A DNA stretch of 32,024 bases from Thermoplasmatota archaeon (GCA_023379825.1 JAMCPQ010000050.1:1-32024); one strand, 5' to 3'; numbered from the stretch's first letter, positions 1 to 9,532 are shown. Numbers and translations: made by a program. Notes: generated from the letters alone by a model not told the origin.

Positions 1-99
1 ATTGATTAACCAGATATAATTCATATCTACCTTTAACAGCAGAATTATCTCATAACCCTGCAAAACAAAATTTCAAAAAGAAAACTGAAATGACTCATT

Positions 100-981
100 A
101 TGCTGTTCGGTATACTTCCTATAGTGCTCACTCCTTTTTCCGAATCAGGAGAACTGGATAATGAATCACTCCGCAATCTTCTAGACTTCTATCACAGTAG
201 CGGAGCTGACGGGATCACGTGCCTCGGTGAGGTTTCGGAGTCTCAGTTTCTATCTGATGAGGAACAAAGGAAAATTGTGCAGTGTGCTTTGGATAATTCT
301 AAGGGAAAACCTGTGGTTTCAGGCATCTGGGCCAGAAATCTGAAAGACGCTGTTGCGAAAGCAAAAGAGATGGAGAATTTTGGAGTAAATGGACTTCTGA
401 TACCTCCGCCGGAAGGCGTACGTGAAAGTGATGAGATACTGAATTTCTTCAAGGAAATTGACAGAAACGTCAGCATACCTATAGTTATGCTGGATCACCC
501 ATCCCCTTCACGACAGAGTATCTCACCATCGCTGGTTTCCAGAATTTACAGAGAGACAGAACAGTGCAGGTTCCTCAAAATTGAGGATCCACCAACAAAT
601 ATTAAGATTGAAAAGATTCGTAAAGAAGATACGGAGGGGCTGACAATTCTCGGGGCATCTCACGGAAGGTACTTTTACTGGGAACTTGAGCAAGGTGCCA
701 GAGGCCTGATGACATCTACGACAGTTCCTGAAACACATGTTAGGATATGGAAGGATTTCATTTCAGGCAAAAAGGAAGAGGCATTGAACACATATATGAA
801 GACACTGCCTTTGTGCTATTTCATGGAGCAGATCCCAGTGGAAGTTAAGAAGGAGATATTTGTAATAAAGGGAATAATTGGTTCATCATGCATGCGCTCT
901 TCAAAAAGGATGCTCACAGATTCAGCAAGGCTTCAGCTTAAAGAGCTTATTGAATGGACAGATAATGAACTGAAAAAATAA
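100..981 (+). CDS. Dihydrodipicolinate synthase/N-acetylneuraminate lyase (DapA) family protein, divergent
   Basis: 293 aa TIM-barrel family pattern: MLFGILPIVLTPF..GELD, GITCLGEVSESQFLSDEEQ, FLKIEDPP (candidate Schiff-base Lys). Confidence 0.85.
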   Translation: MLFGILPIVLTPFSESGELDNESLRNLLDFYHSSGADGITCLGEVSESQFLSDEEQRKIVQCALDNSKGKPVVSGIWARNLKDAVAKAKEMENFGVNGLLIPPPEGVRESDEILNFFKEIDRNVSIPIVMLDHPSPSRQSISPSLVSRIYRETEQCRFLKIEDPPTNIKIEKIRKEDTEGLTILGASHGRYFYWELEQGARGLMTSTTVPETHVRIWKDFISGKKEEALNTYMKTLPLCYFMEQIPVEVKKEIFVIKGIIGSSCMRSSKRMLTDSARLQLKELIEWTDNELKK

Positions 982-1028
982 TTTTTTTCGCATCTTTTAA
1001 ATGCAGTTGAAATATAGTTTTCTGGCTT

Positions 1029-2543
1029 TCAGTCCCTGTGTGTTGCAAGCCAGAGTGCTATGCCGAATGGTACCGCTATCCAGAGTATTCCTGCCAGTAC
1101 TATGAACACTGGTGTTACACCGTAGGCTGAAGGATGAATGGTCGTGCCTCCACCCAAAAATCCTCCCACTGTCTTTTCGAAAAGTATCTGAAACAGAGAT
1201 GTTATTCCTGTTGGGCTGGCATAGTCAAATGCAACTGCTGTGGTTATGTATTCACTTGTACCTGACACAATGTGGAAAGCCACGTCCACAACTGCACTGA
1301 TGGTTGTCCAGAACAGTCCGAATACTACAAACAAGCCTATTGCAGATCCAAGAAGTGCACCCTGGGATTTGACAATATGTGCGAACATGTAAACAAGAGC
1401 AAGGAACGCCAGGCCTTCCACTACGAAGCTCCAGATGAAATAAAGATCAAAGGAGGTTGTCAGATAAAGGTGCAGGTAGTAATGGATGAAGAAGTTCGCA
1501 GAGAGCATAGATAGGACAACAGCCAGTGCTATGGAAACAGCATTGGCTGTAAATCTTGATCCTATAAGGGCGCCTCTAGAAACCGGCCTTTTTATGACCG
1601 ATTCAAGAACTCCACTGGTTCTGTCTTTTCCGTAGGTGAGGTAGCCCTCAAATACGGCAAGAATTGCAAGCAGGAATGTAATTATGGATGTTACCCCTGT
1701 GAATATCAATGACTGCACTTCTTTCTGCGTCAGTGGATGATATGAGCTGTCAAATGATACATAAACCGATAAGTTCTTCCCATAATCTGGAAGGATTGGG
1801 GAAGAGAAGCCACCGAAAGATGAAGGGATGGCTTTGGAGGATACAATCACAGCTCTGACACTTGAATATGTGTATGTTGAGGCATTGAAATCAGGAAATA
1901 CATTTATGTCATGAAAACCTGAGACGTTCATGGAAGAAAAATAGGCAGGAAGAACGAATGCCTGTCCTGGTTTGTCTGATGTTCCATTGTAATAAAAAAC
2001 GCTCATTGACGGAGCAGAGGTTCCGTTCTGGCCAACATAGAACAGATTCATTCCAGTAATGGTGCTGTTTGATGGGTCAGTAACAGGGATCATGGAAATT
2101 CCTGAGTATCCACGGGAAAAGTTCAGGTTATATGTTAGCTGATAAGAGTTTGAAAATCCTCGAATCAGCCTATAGGAGAATGATGCATTCAATTCAGTAT
2201 TGGAATTATTAGTGATGGTGAATGTTGTATTGGCATAGCCAGAGGAGCTTAGGGTCATATTTTTATATGTACCAGCATATTCGTAAGAAAGTGAGGCAGA
2301 TCCAATCCCTATGCTGGGCTGTCCAAGATTATTGACGGGCAAACCTACTACATGCAGGGTGGAGCCGCTCACATAATATCCCACATTTAAGTAAATGGAG
2401 GTTTGGGCTGAACTGCTAGTGGGGACTTCCGACTTGGCTGATTCATAAGCAATAAGAGAGGCAAGCCCGACAATTATAACAATAAGAATTATGACGAACT
2501 TGCTTGTTAGAGTTCTTTTGATTTCATATGCGATGGGTTTCAC
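1029..2543 (-). CDS. ABC-2 type transporter permease with large Ser/Thr/Asn-rich extracytoplasmic domain
   Basis: N-terminal TM, ~230 aa polar domain, C-terminal multi-TM segment with YGKDRTSGVLESVIKRPVSRGALIGSR; overlaps the ABC ATPase start/stop by 4 nt. Confidence 0.8.
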   Translation of the reverse strand: MKPIAYEIKRTLTSKFVIILIVIIVGLASLIAYESAKSEVPTSSSAQTSIYLNVGYYVSGSTLHVVGLPVNNLGQPSIGIGSASLSYEYAGTYKNMTLSSSGYANTTFTITNNSNTELNASFSYRLIRGFSNSYQLTYNLNFSRGYSGISMIPVTDPSNSTITGMNLFYVGQNGTSAPSMSVFYYNGTSDKPGQAFVLPAYFSSMNVSGFHDINVFPDFNASTYTYSSVRAVIVSSKAIPSSFGGFSSPILPDYGKNLSVYVSFDSSYHPLTQKEVQSLIFTGVTSIITFLLAILAVFEGYLTYGKDRTSGVLESVIKRPVSRGALIGSRFTANAVSIALAVVLSMLSANFFIHYYLHLYLTTSFDLYFIWSFVVEGLAFLALVYMFAHIVKSQGALLGSAIGLFVVFGLFWTTISAVVDVAFHIVSGTSEYITTAVAFDYASPTGITSLFQILFEKTVGGFLGGGTTIHPSAYGVTPVFIVLAGILWIAVPFGIALWLATHRD

Positions 2544-3457
2544 TTCTTCACCCCAATAAGCTCAAAGAAATAGTCTTCAAGACTTTCCCCTACTGGATCA
2601 AATTTTCTGATCCTGTATCCGGAATTAACAAGTTTTTCAGGGATAACTGAAACCTGGTCATACTGGATTGTAGTATCCCTAAGAACTATTTCACTCTCAT
2701 CAACTTCAACTTCCCCATATTCTGAAAGAAGTGCCTTGCACTGGTCATTGAAGTTTTCAATCTGAAGATGGACTCTCAACTTACCAAGGCTTTTCAGCTC
2801 ATTTCTCTTCAGGACTTTTATGAGTTTGCCATGGTCAATGATTGCCACTCTGTCAGCAACATCCTCCACCTCACTCAATATGTGGGATGAAAGGAGAATA
2901 GCCTTTCCCTGTTTTCTAAGTTCAAACATCAGATTTCTAACAAAAAGTACACCTTCCGGATCCAGACCGTTAAGTGTCTCATCGAAAAGTACATTCTGAG
3001 GGTCCCCTACAATTGATTCAGCAATTGCGAATCTCTTTTTCATGCCCTGTGAATAGTTTCTAAGTTTCCTGTTAAGATAAGGTTTGAGGCTGACCTTTTC
3101 CAGCAGGTCCATTATCTTCTTGTTTGCCTCTTCTGATTTCATGCCATAGTAACCTGCAAAATATTTCATGAGGGGGAGGGGTTTTGCATTTGGCTCAAAA
3201 TTTGGAAATTCCGGGATCCAGCCAACATTTCTGGCTGCCTTAACCTTCTGCTTCACAATATCAAAGCCATCCACCATTACCTTTCCTGAAGTCGGGAAGA
3301 TTATGCCCGAGGTCATTCTTATTGTGGTTGTCTTTCCTGCACCGTTAAGCCCAACAAGCCCCAGTATCTCTCCATTATTCATCTCAAGGTCCAGGTTCGA
3401 AAGGGCCGGCTGAGCTTTTCTTGAATAAATCTTAGTAGCACCCTGTATTTCAATCAT
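2540..3457 (-). CDS. ABC transporter ATP-binding protein
   Basis: Walker A GLNGAGKTTT, signature YSQGMKKR, Walker B-like NVLFDETLNGLDPEG; start at MIEIQ (3457) preferred over track start 3475. Confidence 0.9.
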   Translation of the reverse strand: MIEIQGATKIYSRKAQPALSNLDLEMNNGEILGLVGLNGAGKTTTIRMTSGIIFPTSGKVMVDGFDIVKQKVKAARNVGWIPEFPNFEPNAKPLPLMKYFAGYYGMKSEEANKKIMDLLEKVSLKPYLNRKLRNYSQGMKKRFAIAESIVGDPQNVLFDETLNGLDPEGVLFVRNLMFELRKQGKAILLSSHILSEVEDVADRVAIIDHGKLIKVLKRNELKSLGKLRVHLQIENFNDQCKALLSEYGEVEVDESEIVLRDTTIQYDQVSVIPEKLVNSGYRIRKFDPVGESLEDYFFELIGVKK

Positions 3458-3571
3458 TAATTTACCCCAGTCCAAACAGTAATGGAACTATGTCTAATAA
3501 AGTTGCTTTAATATGGCATATTGTCAAAATAATTGTATGTTCCCTGATATGAGATACAATTTATTTGCAGA

Positions 3572-4267
3572 ATGGATAGCAGTGAAGGTGAAGAATTGGA
3601 AAATATTGGCAGTCTTAGGTCAGAGATCACGGCATGCTGCCTCTGTCCAAGATTGTGTCAATTCAGAAAATCTGTCGCTCTAAGGTACGAGCGCCCGGGT
3701 TCAAAGCCTTTCTGGGCAAAGCCGGTTCCAGGATATGGAGACATAAATGGTGAGTTGCTTATAGTGGGACTTGCTCCAGCTGCCAGGGGTGGAAACAGAA
3801 CTGGCCGTGTATTCACGGGAGACAGGAGTGCTGAATTCCTTGTCAGGTGCCTGCATGAAAAAGGGTTCACAAATATGCCAGCCTCAACGGATATTGATGA
3901 CGGACTTCAATACAGAAACACCTATGTGACTGCCGCAGTGAAATGCGTACCTCCGGGAGACAGGCCCGAAAGGAATGAGATCGAAAACTGTTCAAGGTAT
4001 CTGATAAGGGAGATTAAAATGATGCCCAATATCCGGGCTATACTCACACTGGGGATAATGGCGCACGACGCTACGGTGAACGCTCTCAGAATATCTGGCT
4101 ACATCAGAGAAAAGGTGAAATTCTCACATGGCCATGAGCACCAATCAGGCAGTATCCGTATCTTCTCATCTTATCATCCCAGCCCAAGGAATGTCAATAC
4201 AGGAAGGCTGAATGAGGAAAAATTTCTTCAGATTCTTGACCGCATCTGCTCATATCTGGGTACCTAG
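3572..4267 (+). CDS. Uracil-DNA glycosylase, type 5 (UDGb-like), Fe-S containing
   Basis: GLAPAARGGNRTGRVFTGD motif, Cys pattern CCLCPRLC and later KC...C, HPSPRN motif near C-terminus. Confidence 0.88.
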   Translation: MDSSEGEELENIGSLRSEITACCLCPRLCQFRKSVALRYERPGSKPFWAKPVPGYGDINGELLIVGLAPAARGGNRTGRVFTGDRSAEFLVRCLHEKGFTNMPASTDIDDGLQYRNTYVTAAVKCVPPGDRPERNEIENCSRYLIREIKMMPNIRAILTLGIMAHDATVNALRISGYIREKVKFSHGHEHQSGSIRIFSSYHPSPRNVNTGRLNEEKFLQILDRICSYLGT

Positions 4268-4307
4268 AATCGGTTAATGTTTTATTCCCTCTTTCCGATA
4301 TGAGAAA

Positions 4308-5033
4308 ATGGCAATTGCAAGAATTCGAATTACGGGAAATATAAACAGATCAATGGCAGGGGTCTATCAGAATATTATTGATCATGTACGCTCCAGCCGG
4401 AAATTCAAAGCAGCCATTCTAGAAATTAGTTCTGGTGGAGGGGATGCCACTTCAAGCCAGATACTTTTCGAATCTGTAAGGTCATTGAACAGAGATAAGC
4501 CTGTTTACGCACTGATTTCAGGGGTTGGAGCTTCAGGTGCCTACTGGGTTGCATCTGCTTCAAAGAAAATATATGCAATGAGCACTTCTTTGGTGGGCTC
4601 CATTGGCATTATCAGTCTCAATCCAAACATCACAGGTCTGCTGGAAAAGTTAGGGATTGAAATGAATGTGTATAAAATAGGAAAGTACAAAGACCTTCTC
4701 TCTCCTTTTTCTGCTGAGACATCAGAAGAGGGTCTCAAGAATTTCAGAGAGTCCCTCAATGATGTATTCTCCGTGTTCAGGGATAATGTGGCACAGCAGA
4801 GAAAGATCTCCGAAGAGGAGATGGAGATTATTGCCACTGGAGAGGTCTTTTCCTCAAAGAAGGCACTCTCTCTGAGGCTCATAGATAAAATAGGGAGCTA
4901 TCAGGATGTGCTTGATGATTTGAAGGAAAATGAAAAGGTACAGGGCGCTGTGAGGCTGATACAGCCAAGAAGGAATTTCATCTCCAGAATTGTGGGGGGC
5001 CTTGTTTACGAATTTCTCTCACAGATACAGTGA
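4308..5033 (+). CDS. sppA: Signal peptide peptidase SppA-like, peptidase family S49
   Basis: ISSGGGDATSSQ, GVGASGAYWVASA (Ser), KIGKYKDLLSPF (Lys) motifs. Confidence 0.85.
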   Translation: MAIARIRITGNINRSMAGVYQNIIDHVRSSRKFKAAILEISSGGGDATSSQILFESVRSLNRDKPVYALISGVGASGAYWVASASKKIYAMSTSLVGSIGIISLNPNITGLLEKLGIEMNVYKIGKYKDLLSPFSAETSEEGLKNFRESLNDVFSVFRDNVAQQRKISEEEMEIIATGEVFSSKKALSLRLIDKIGSYQDVLDDLKENEKVQGAVRLIQPRRNFISRIVGGLVYEFLSQIQ

Positions 5034-6160
5034 ATTTAGGAAATATACTTAACGTTCCCCAGCATATTGCTTGCATGAAATACAGTTCCTGGTTCTCCGG
5101 TCTGGAAGAAGTGGACACTATACTGATCAGCAATGGTGGAGAAAATGCCATAGATAAGGCATTTTTTTACGCCACTGGGGTAGATGAAGGCATATTTGAG
5201 GGTTCGTCTGTCATAGTCACTCCTGATTCGGACAGGGCCAGGATGTATGTTTACTCCCTCGAGGAGCAGTCCGCAAGAAAAACCTCGCATGAGGTGATTA
5301 CAGCGGACAGCCAGGCTCATATGAAGGACAATATATCGGTGGCACTGAGAGGAAAAAAACGAATTGGAGTTAATTTTTCATCTATGACTCTTGAAATGTT
5401 TAACGATTTCCGTTCTATTCTTCCAGATGCAGAATTTGTAGATGTTTCCAAAAACATTCTAAACTCCAGGATGATCAAATCAGATGAGGAGATAAAAAGG
5501 CTAAGGGAAGCTGCAAGAATAAGCAGCGAAGCTCTTCCTTCAATACTTCAACATCTGAAAGAGGGAATGACAGAGAAAGAGCTTGCCGCAGATGTTGTGT
5601 ACGAAATGATGAAAGCAGGAGCAGATGGCCCGTCATTCGATACAATAGTCTGCTTCGGGCCAAATTCATCCATCCCACACCATTCTCCAGAATCAAGAAA
5701 GCTGAAGAGAGGGGATTTTGTCCTTATTGACTACGGGGCGGTATACCGCAGGTACTGTTCCGACAATACCAGAACAGTAGTCTTCGGAAGAGCGGAGCGG
5801 AAGCAGAAGGAGATATATTCAATTGTATATGAAGCTCAGAAAAAGGCCATGGATATGGTCAGAGACGGTGTGAACGGTAAAGAGGTTAACCAGAAGGCAC
5901 TTGATGTAATCAACAGCACTGAGTATAAGGGGAGGTTGATGCACGGCATAGGCCACGGGATCGGGCTAGAGGTCCACGATCATCATGCACTTGGGTCCTC
6001 TGATTTCACCCTGAGAAAGGGGATGGCAATAACTGATGAGCCGGGGATTTACATTCCAGGTTATGGAGGTGTCAGGATTGAGGATGACATTCTTGTAACA
6101 GAAGAAGGATACAGTCTGTTGACTGCTCCCCCATCGAAAGACCTGATAGAGGTTTCATGA
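5030..6160 (+). CDS. Xaa-Pro aminopeptidase/dipeptidase, M24 family
   Basis: Metal ligands LIDYGA, CSDNTRT, GHGIGLEVHD, TDEPGIYI, GGVRIEDD; GTG start overlaps sppA TGA stop (GTGA). Confidence 0.9.
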   Translation: MNLGNILNVPQHIACMKYSSWFSGLEEVDTILISNGGENAIDKAFFYATGVDEGIFEGSSVIVTPDSDRARMYVYSLEEQSARKTSHEVITADSQAHMKDNISVALRGKKRIGVNFSSMTLEMFNDFRSILPDAEFVDVSKNILNSRMIKSDEEIKRLREAARISSEALPSILQHLKEGMTEKELAADVVYEMMKAGADGPSFDTIVCFGPNSSIPHHSPESRKLKRGDFVLIDYGAVYRRYCSDNTRTVVFGRAERKQKEIYSIVYEAQKKAMDMVRDGVNGKEVNQKALDVINSTEYKGRLMHGIGHGIGLEVHDHHALGSSDFTLRKGMAITDEPGIYIPGYGGVRIEDDILVTEEGYSLLTAPPSKDLIEVS

Positions 6161-6205
6161 CTGTTATATCATCTTTAAAACATTTCCAGAAGAGGTTCTT
6201 ACTGT

Positions 6206-6469
6206 ATGAAACATGCTAAACCGGAAGATCTTGTTTCGATCTCCAGTCTTCTAGAGAAGGTAAGATCAATTGAAGGGATCAGGGAACGAACCCCTGCACA
6301 TTTCTATTTTCGTGGGGTAAACGTGTTGCACTTTCATACAGACAGGGATGAAATATACTGTGATGTTGGTACGGAAAGGCTTAAGGCTCAATCTGATAGC
6401 TTTGAAATCATCATCTCATCAGTCATGGAATTGATAAAAAACATAAAGGAAACGAAGGTAGGGACATAA
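6206..6469 (+). CDS. Conserved hypothetical small protein
   Basis: 87 aa ORF downstream of M24 gene with no strong antisense competitor; motif YFRGVNVLHFHTDRDEIYCDVG. Confidence 0.6.
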   Translation: MKHAKPEDLVSISSLLEKVRSIEGIRERTPAHFYFRGVNVLHFHTDRDEIYCDVGTERLKAQSDSFEIIISSVMELIKNIKETKVGT

Positions 6470-6516
6470 CAGGATAATTTAAAAAGAATAGAATTTTTAT
6501 TTCATAAATTGTGTTT

Positions 6517-6762
6517 TCAGAACAGGTGGTGTTTCTTCTCTCCCTGACTCATTCCCATGCTCTGTTCCTGTACCGGCTCATAGAAGTCTATCTTTCCGCA
6601 TTGAGAACATCTGTAAAGCGAAAAAGTCTGTGTCTTCTCAGCAAGTTCATTCCAGCCTCCCAGAAACATTCCTCCAACTCCTGTGTAACCTCCTACCCTG
6701 AAATTCATGTCTCCGACATTGTTCATTTCGGTTCCGCAGTTAGTGCATTTCCTTTCTACCAT
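6517..6762 (-). CDS. Small zinc-ribbon protein
   Basis: MVERKCTNCGTEM...YRCSQCGKIDFYEP: two CxxC knuckles; start at MVERK (6762) preferred, with a TATA-like T/A-rich stretch upstream. Confidence 0.65.
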   Translation of the reverse strand: MVERKCTNCGTEMNNVGDMNFRVGGYTGVGGMFLGGWNELAEKTQTFSLYRCSQCGKIDFYEPVQEQSMGMSQGEKKHHLF

Positions 6763-6866
6763 TATTATCAACAAATAAAGGAACTTTGTTATAAATGATT
6801 TTCCTTTCTTTGAGCCTGTGCTATCGATCATGTCATATTTTATAATGAGCAGGTAATCTGTGAGAT

Positions 6867-8087
6867 ATGGAAAACAATGGGCCCCTCAATGGGATCAAGG
6901 TTCTCGACCTCACTCAGGCTATGGCCGGACCAATGGCAACCATGACCCTGGGAGATCTTGGAGCGGATGTGATAAAGCTCGAGCCCCTGAATGGTGACCA
7001 GACAAGATCCTGGGCTCCCCCATACATGGGAGATATGTCTTCATATTTTCTGAGCGCGAACAGAAACAAGAGAAGCATTTCAGTTGACCTGAAGAGCCAG
7101 GAGGGAAAGGAGATTCTCAAGAGACTGGTTTCATCCAGTGATGTACTGATAGAGAATTTTCGCCCCGGCACCATGGATAAATTCGGAATGAATTATGAAA
7201 CTGCATCCGTAATCAATGAAAAAATAATTTACTGCAGTCTATCCGGTTACGGTCAGACCGGCCATATTAAAGAATGGCCCGGTTATGATCTCACTGTTCT
7301 TGCATATAGCGGGCTTCTCAGCCTGAATGGTGAAGAGGGAAGGCCTCCAATCAAATTCGGCGTTCCCATAGCCGATATTACGGCGGGGCTCTTCTCCGCC
7401 ATTTCAATCCTGGCGGCATTACACTACAGAGACAGAACAGGTAAGGGGCAGTTTATTGACATGTCGATGCTTGATGCAAATTTCTCCATACTGACACATC
7501 AGGCCATGGGATACCTCTCAACAGGGAATAACCCGAAACTTCTTGGATCCGCCCATGCAAGTATTGCCCCCTACCAGGTTTTCACCACTGCTGATGGATT
7601 CATAGCTGTGGCGGTTGGAAGTGAGAAACTATGGCAATCATTCTGCAAGGTAATAGGAAGAGAAGACATGGCATCTGACCCAAGGTACATTTCAAATTCA
7701 CAGAGGGTTGAAAACAGGTCTGACCTGGTAAATGAGATAAACAGGGAATTTGCTAAATTTGAAACCGGTGATATTTTCAAAAAGCTGCTTTCTGCGGGGA
7801 TTCCCGCATCTCCAATCAACAGAGTGGAGGATGCTGTTAAGTCACTGCAGATAAAAGAAAGAAATATGATCAGAAGCATGCAGGCGCCATACGGTAAGAT
7901 CGAGCTCCTAGGGACGCCATTCAGGATGTCCCGGACTCCAGGAGACGTAAGGCTGCATCCTCCCATGCTTGGAGAAAATACTCAGGAAATTCTTAGGGGG
8001 TTGGGATACAGCAAATCTGAGATTGAAAAAATGACAATGGAAGGGCTTATCAATGCAGGAGTATCTCCAGACAGAAAAACAAAATAG
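6867..8087 (+). CDS. CaiB/BaiF (class III) CoA-transferase family protein
   Basis: GIKVLDLTQAMAGPMATMTLGDLGADVIKLE, RNKRSISVDLKS, FIDMSMLDAN (catalytic Asp region). Confidence 0.93.
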   Translation: MENNGPLNGIKVLDLTQAMAGPMATMTLGDLGADVIKLEPLNGDQTRSWAPPYMGDMSSYFLSANRNKRSISVDLKSQEGKEILKRLVSSSDVLIENFRPGTMDKFGMNYETASVINEKIIYCSLSGYGQTGHIKEWPGYDLTVLAYSGLLSLNGEEGRPPIKFGVPIADITAGLFSAISILAALHYRDRTGKGQFIDMSMLDANFSILTHQAMGYLSTGNNPKLLGSAHASIAPYQVFTTADGFIAVAVGSEKLWQSFCKVIGREDMASDPRYISNSQRVENRSDLVNEINREFAKFETGDIFKKLLSAGIPASPINRVEDAVKSLQIKERNMIRSMQAPYGKIELLGTPFRMSRTPGDVRLHPPMLGENTQEILRGLGYSKSEIEKMTMEGLINAGVSPDRKTK

Positions 8088-8105
8088 GAAATGGACCAGT
8101 AAAGG

Positions 8106-8393
8106 TTAGATTTTACTGCAAACAGGACCAAGATCGTCATCTTCTATCATGATCTCATCTCCTTTCTGCAGCCTTTCCAGAGTTCTGCAAAATACGATTA
8201 TACCATCAGAATCTGCCTTAACTACGCTGTAGTTTTCAGGGAATGGTTCAGGAGTGGCTTTCAGCATAACAGTTTCTATAACTTTCCCCTTAATTACAGG
8301 TACCGTTTCAAGCCCGGTCATGCCGCATGAAGGGCAGATGAACCTGAAAACAAGGAATCTGTTTTTGCAATTCCGGCATCTGTATATTTTCAT
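8106..8393 (-). CDS. Zn-ribbon/OB-fold (DUF35) acyl-CoA-associated protein
   Basis: YRCRNCKNRFLVFRFICPSCG zinc ribbon followed by short OB-like domain; ATGA overlap with upstream thiolase. Confidence 0.85.
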   Translation of the reverse strand: MKIYRCRNCKNRFLVFRFICPSCGMTGLETVPVIKGKVIETVMLKATPEPFPENYSVVKADSDGIIVFCRTLERLQKGDEIMIEDDDLGPVCSKI

Positions 8394-9532
8394 GATAGTC
8401 CCTCATACACTATTGCGGTTGCACTGTTGCCGAAGCCTGCCATACTCAGGGAAAAGCCGTAATGTGCATTCTGAACCTGTCTTTTTTCAGCTTTTCCACT
8501 GAGCTGCTGATAGATCTCTGCTGCCTGCGCAACACCGCTGGCACCTATGGGATGTCCCTTGGAGTTCAGGCCGCCACTGGTATTTATGGGAACTGTGCCG
8601 CCTATATCTGTATCGCCATTCATTACGGCCTTCCAACCCTCACCCTTTCTGAAGAAACCGGCATCCTCACTCTCGATTATCTCAAGAACCGAAGTCATGT
8701 CATGAAGCTCAGCAACGTCCACATCATTATTGGTGATTTTGCCATATCTAAGGGCCATTTCCGATGAACGTTTAACGCAATCCAGTGTTGTAATGGATTT
8801 TCTGGAGGATATGGAAGAAGTTGAGGATGAGTATCCAGTTCCAGTGATCGCGGCACCACTGCTGCTGAAAGACTTCGCATTTTCATCCGGGACTAGCAGC
8901 AGTGAAACAGCGCCATCGCTTATTGGGCAGTATTCGTAGATTCTGAGAGGATCTGCAATTATCTTTGAATTCATAACCTCCTCCAGGGAGATTTCTGACT
9001 GAAACTGTGCATATGGATTGAGAGAGCCATTATGGTGATTCTTTACCGCAACTCTGGCTATGGCTTCTCTAGGAGCTCCGAATTCACTAAGGTAAGAGCG
9101 AGCCATGAATGCACCCAGTGAAGGAAGTGACATTCCAGATGATCTTTCCTCCGGTTGAAGGAGGGAAGCAATAATTCTAGTAGATCTCTTTGTGGGGAAT
9201 CCAGTCATTTTCTCAGCACCTATGACCAGAACATTCCTCGCACTGGATGACCTTATAAGAGAATCGGCCACCATAATTGAACTGCCCCCGCTTCCACTGG
9301 TGTTGTCCACCCTTATTGAAGGGACATCATCAAGTGAGAGCCTGGTGGAAATGAGATTGTTTAGCCCTGAGACATCGTTATATTCACCGGAGTATGCATT
9401 TGAAACTATGATAAAATCGATATCCTGGGAGTATTTCTTCACAAGTGGAACCGCCGATTCACAGGCCAGGTCCAATAGAGTTTCCTCCCTTTTACCGAAT
9501 CTTGTGAGGCTGGCATCAGCAATAACGGACAT
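8390..9532 (-). CDS. SCP2-type thiolase superfamily protein (nucleophile position Ser)
   Basis: VAELHDMTSVLEIIESEDAGFF, INTSGGLNSKGHPIGASGVAQ, MAGFGNSATAIV; canonical C-x-S-G position reads NTSGSGG. Confidence 0.88.
   Translation of the reverse strand: MSVIADASLTRFGKREETLLDLACESAVPLVKKYSQDIDFIIVSNAYSGEYNDVSGLNNLISTRLSLDDVPSIRVDNTSGSGGSSIMVADSLIRSSSARNVLVIGAEKMTGFPTKRSTRIIASLLQPEERSSGMSLPSLGAFMARSYLSEFGAPREAIARVAVKNHHNGSLNPYAQFQSEISLEEVMNSKIIADPLRIYEYCPISDGAVSLLLVPDENAKSFSSSGAAITGTGYSSSTSSISSRKSITTLDCVKRSSEMALRYGKITNNDVDVAELHDMTSVLEIIESEDAGFFRKGEGWKAVMNGDTDIGGTVPINTSGGLNSKGHPIGASGVAQAAEIYQQLSGKAEKRQVQNAHYGFSLSMAGFGNSATAIVYEGLS

Noticed and set aside
1112-1514. Two plus-strand ORFs (62 and 80 aa) opposite the ABC permease
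   Set aside because: Antisense to coherent membrane protein sequence; no motif.
6511-6798. 95-aa plus-strand ORF antisense to the zinc-ribbon gene
   Set aside because: The minus-strand frame has paired CxxC knuckles and a better start context.
7571-7966. 131-aa minus-strand ORF opposite the CoA-transferase gene
   Set aside because: Antisense shadow; the plus-strand protein is unambiguous.
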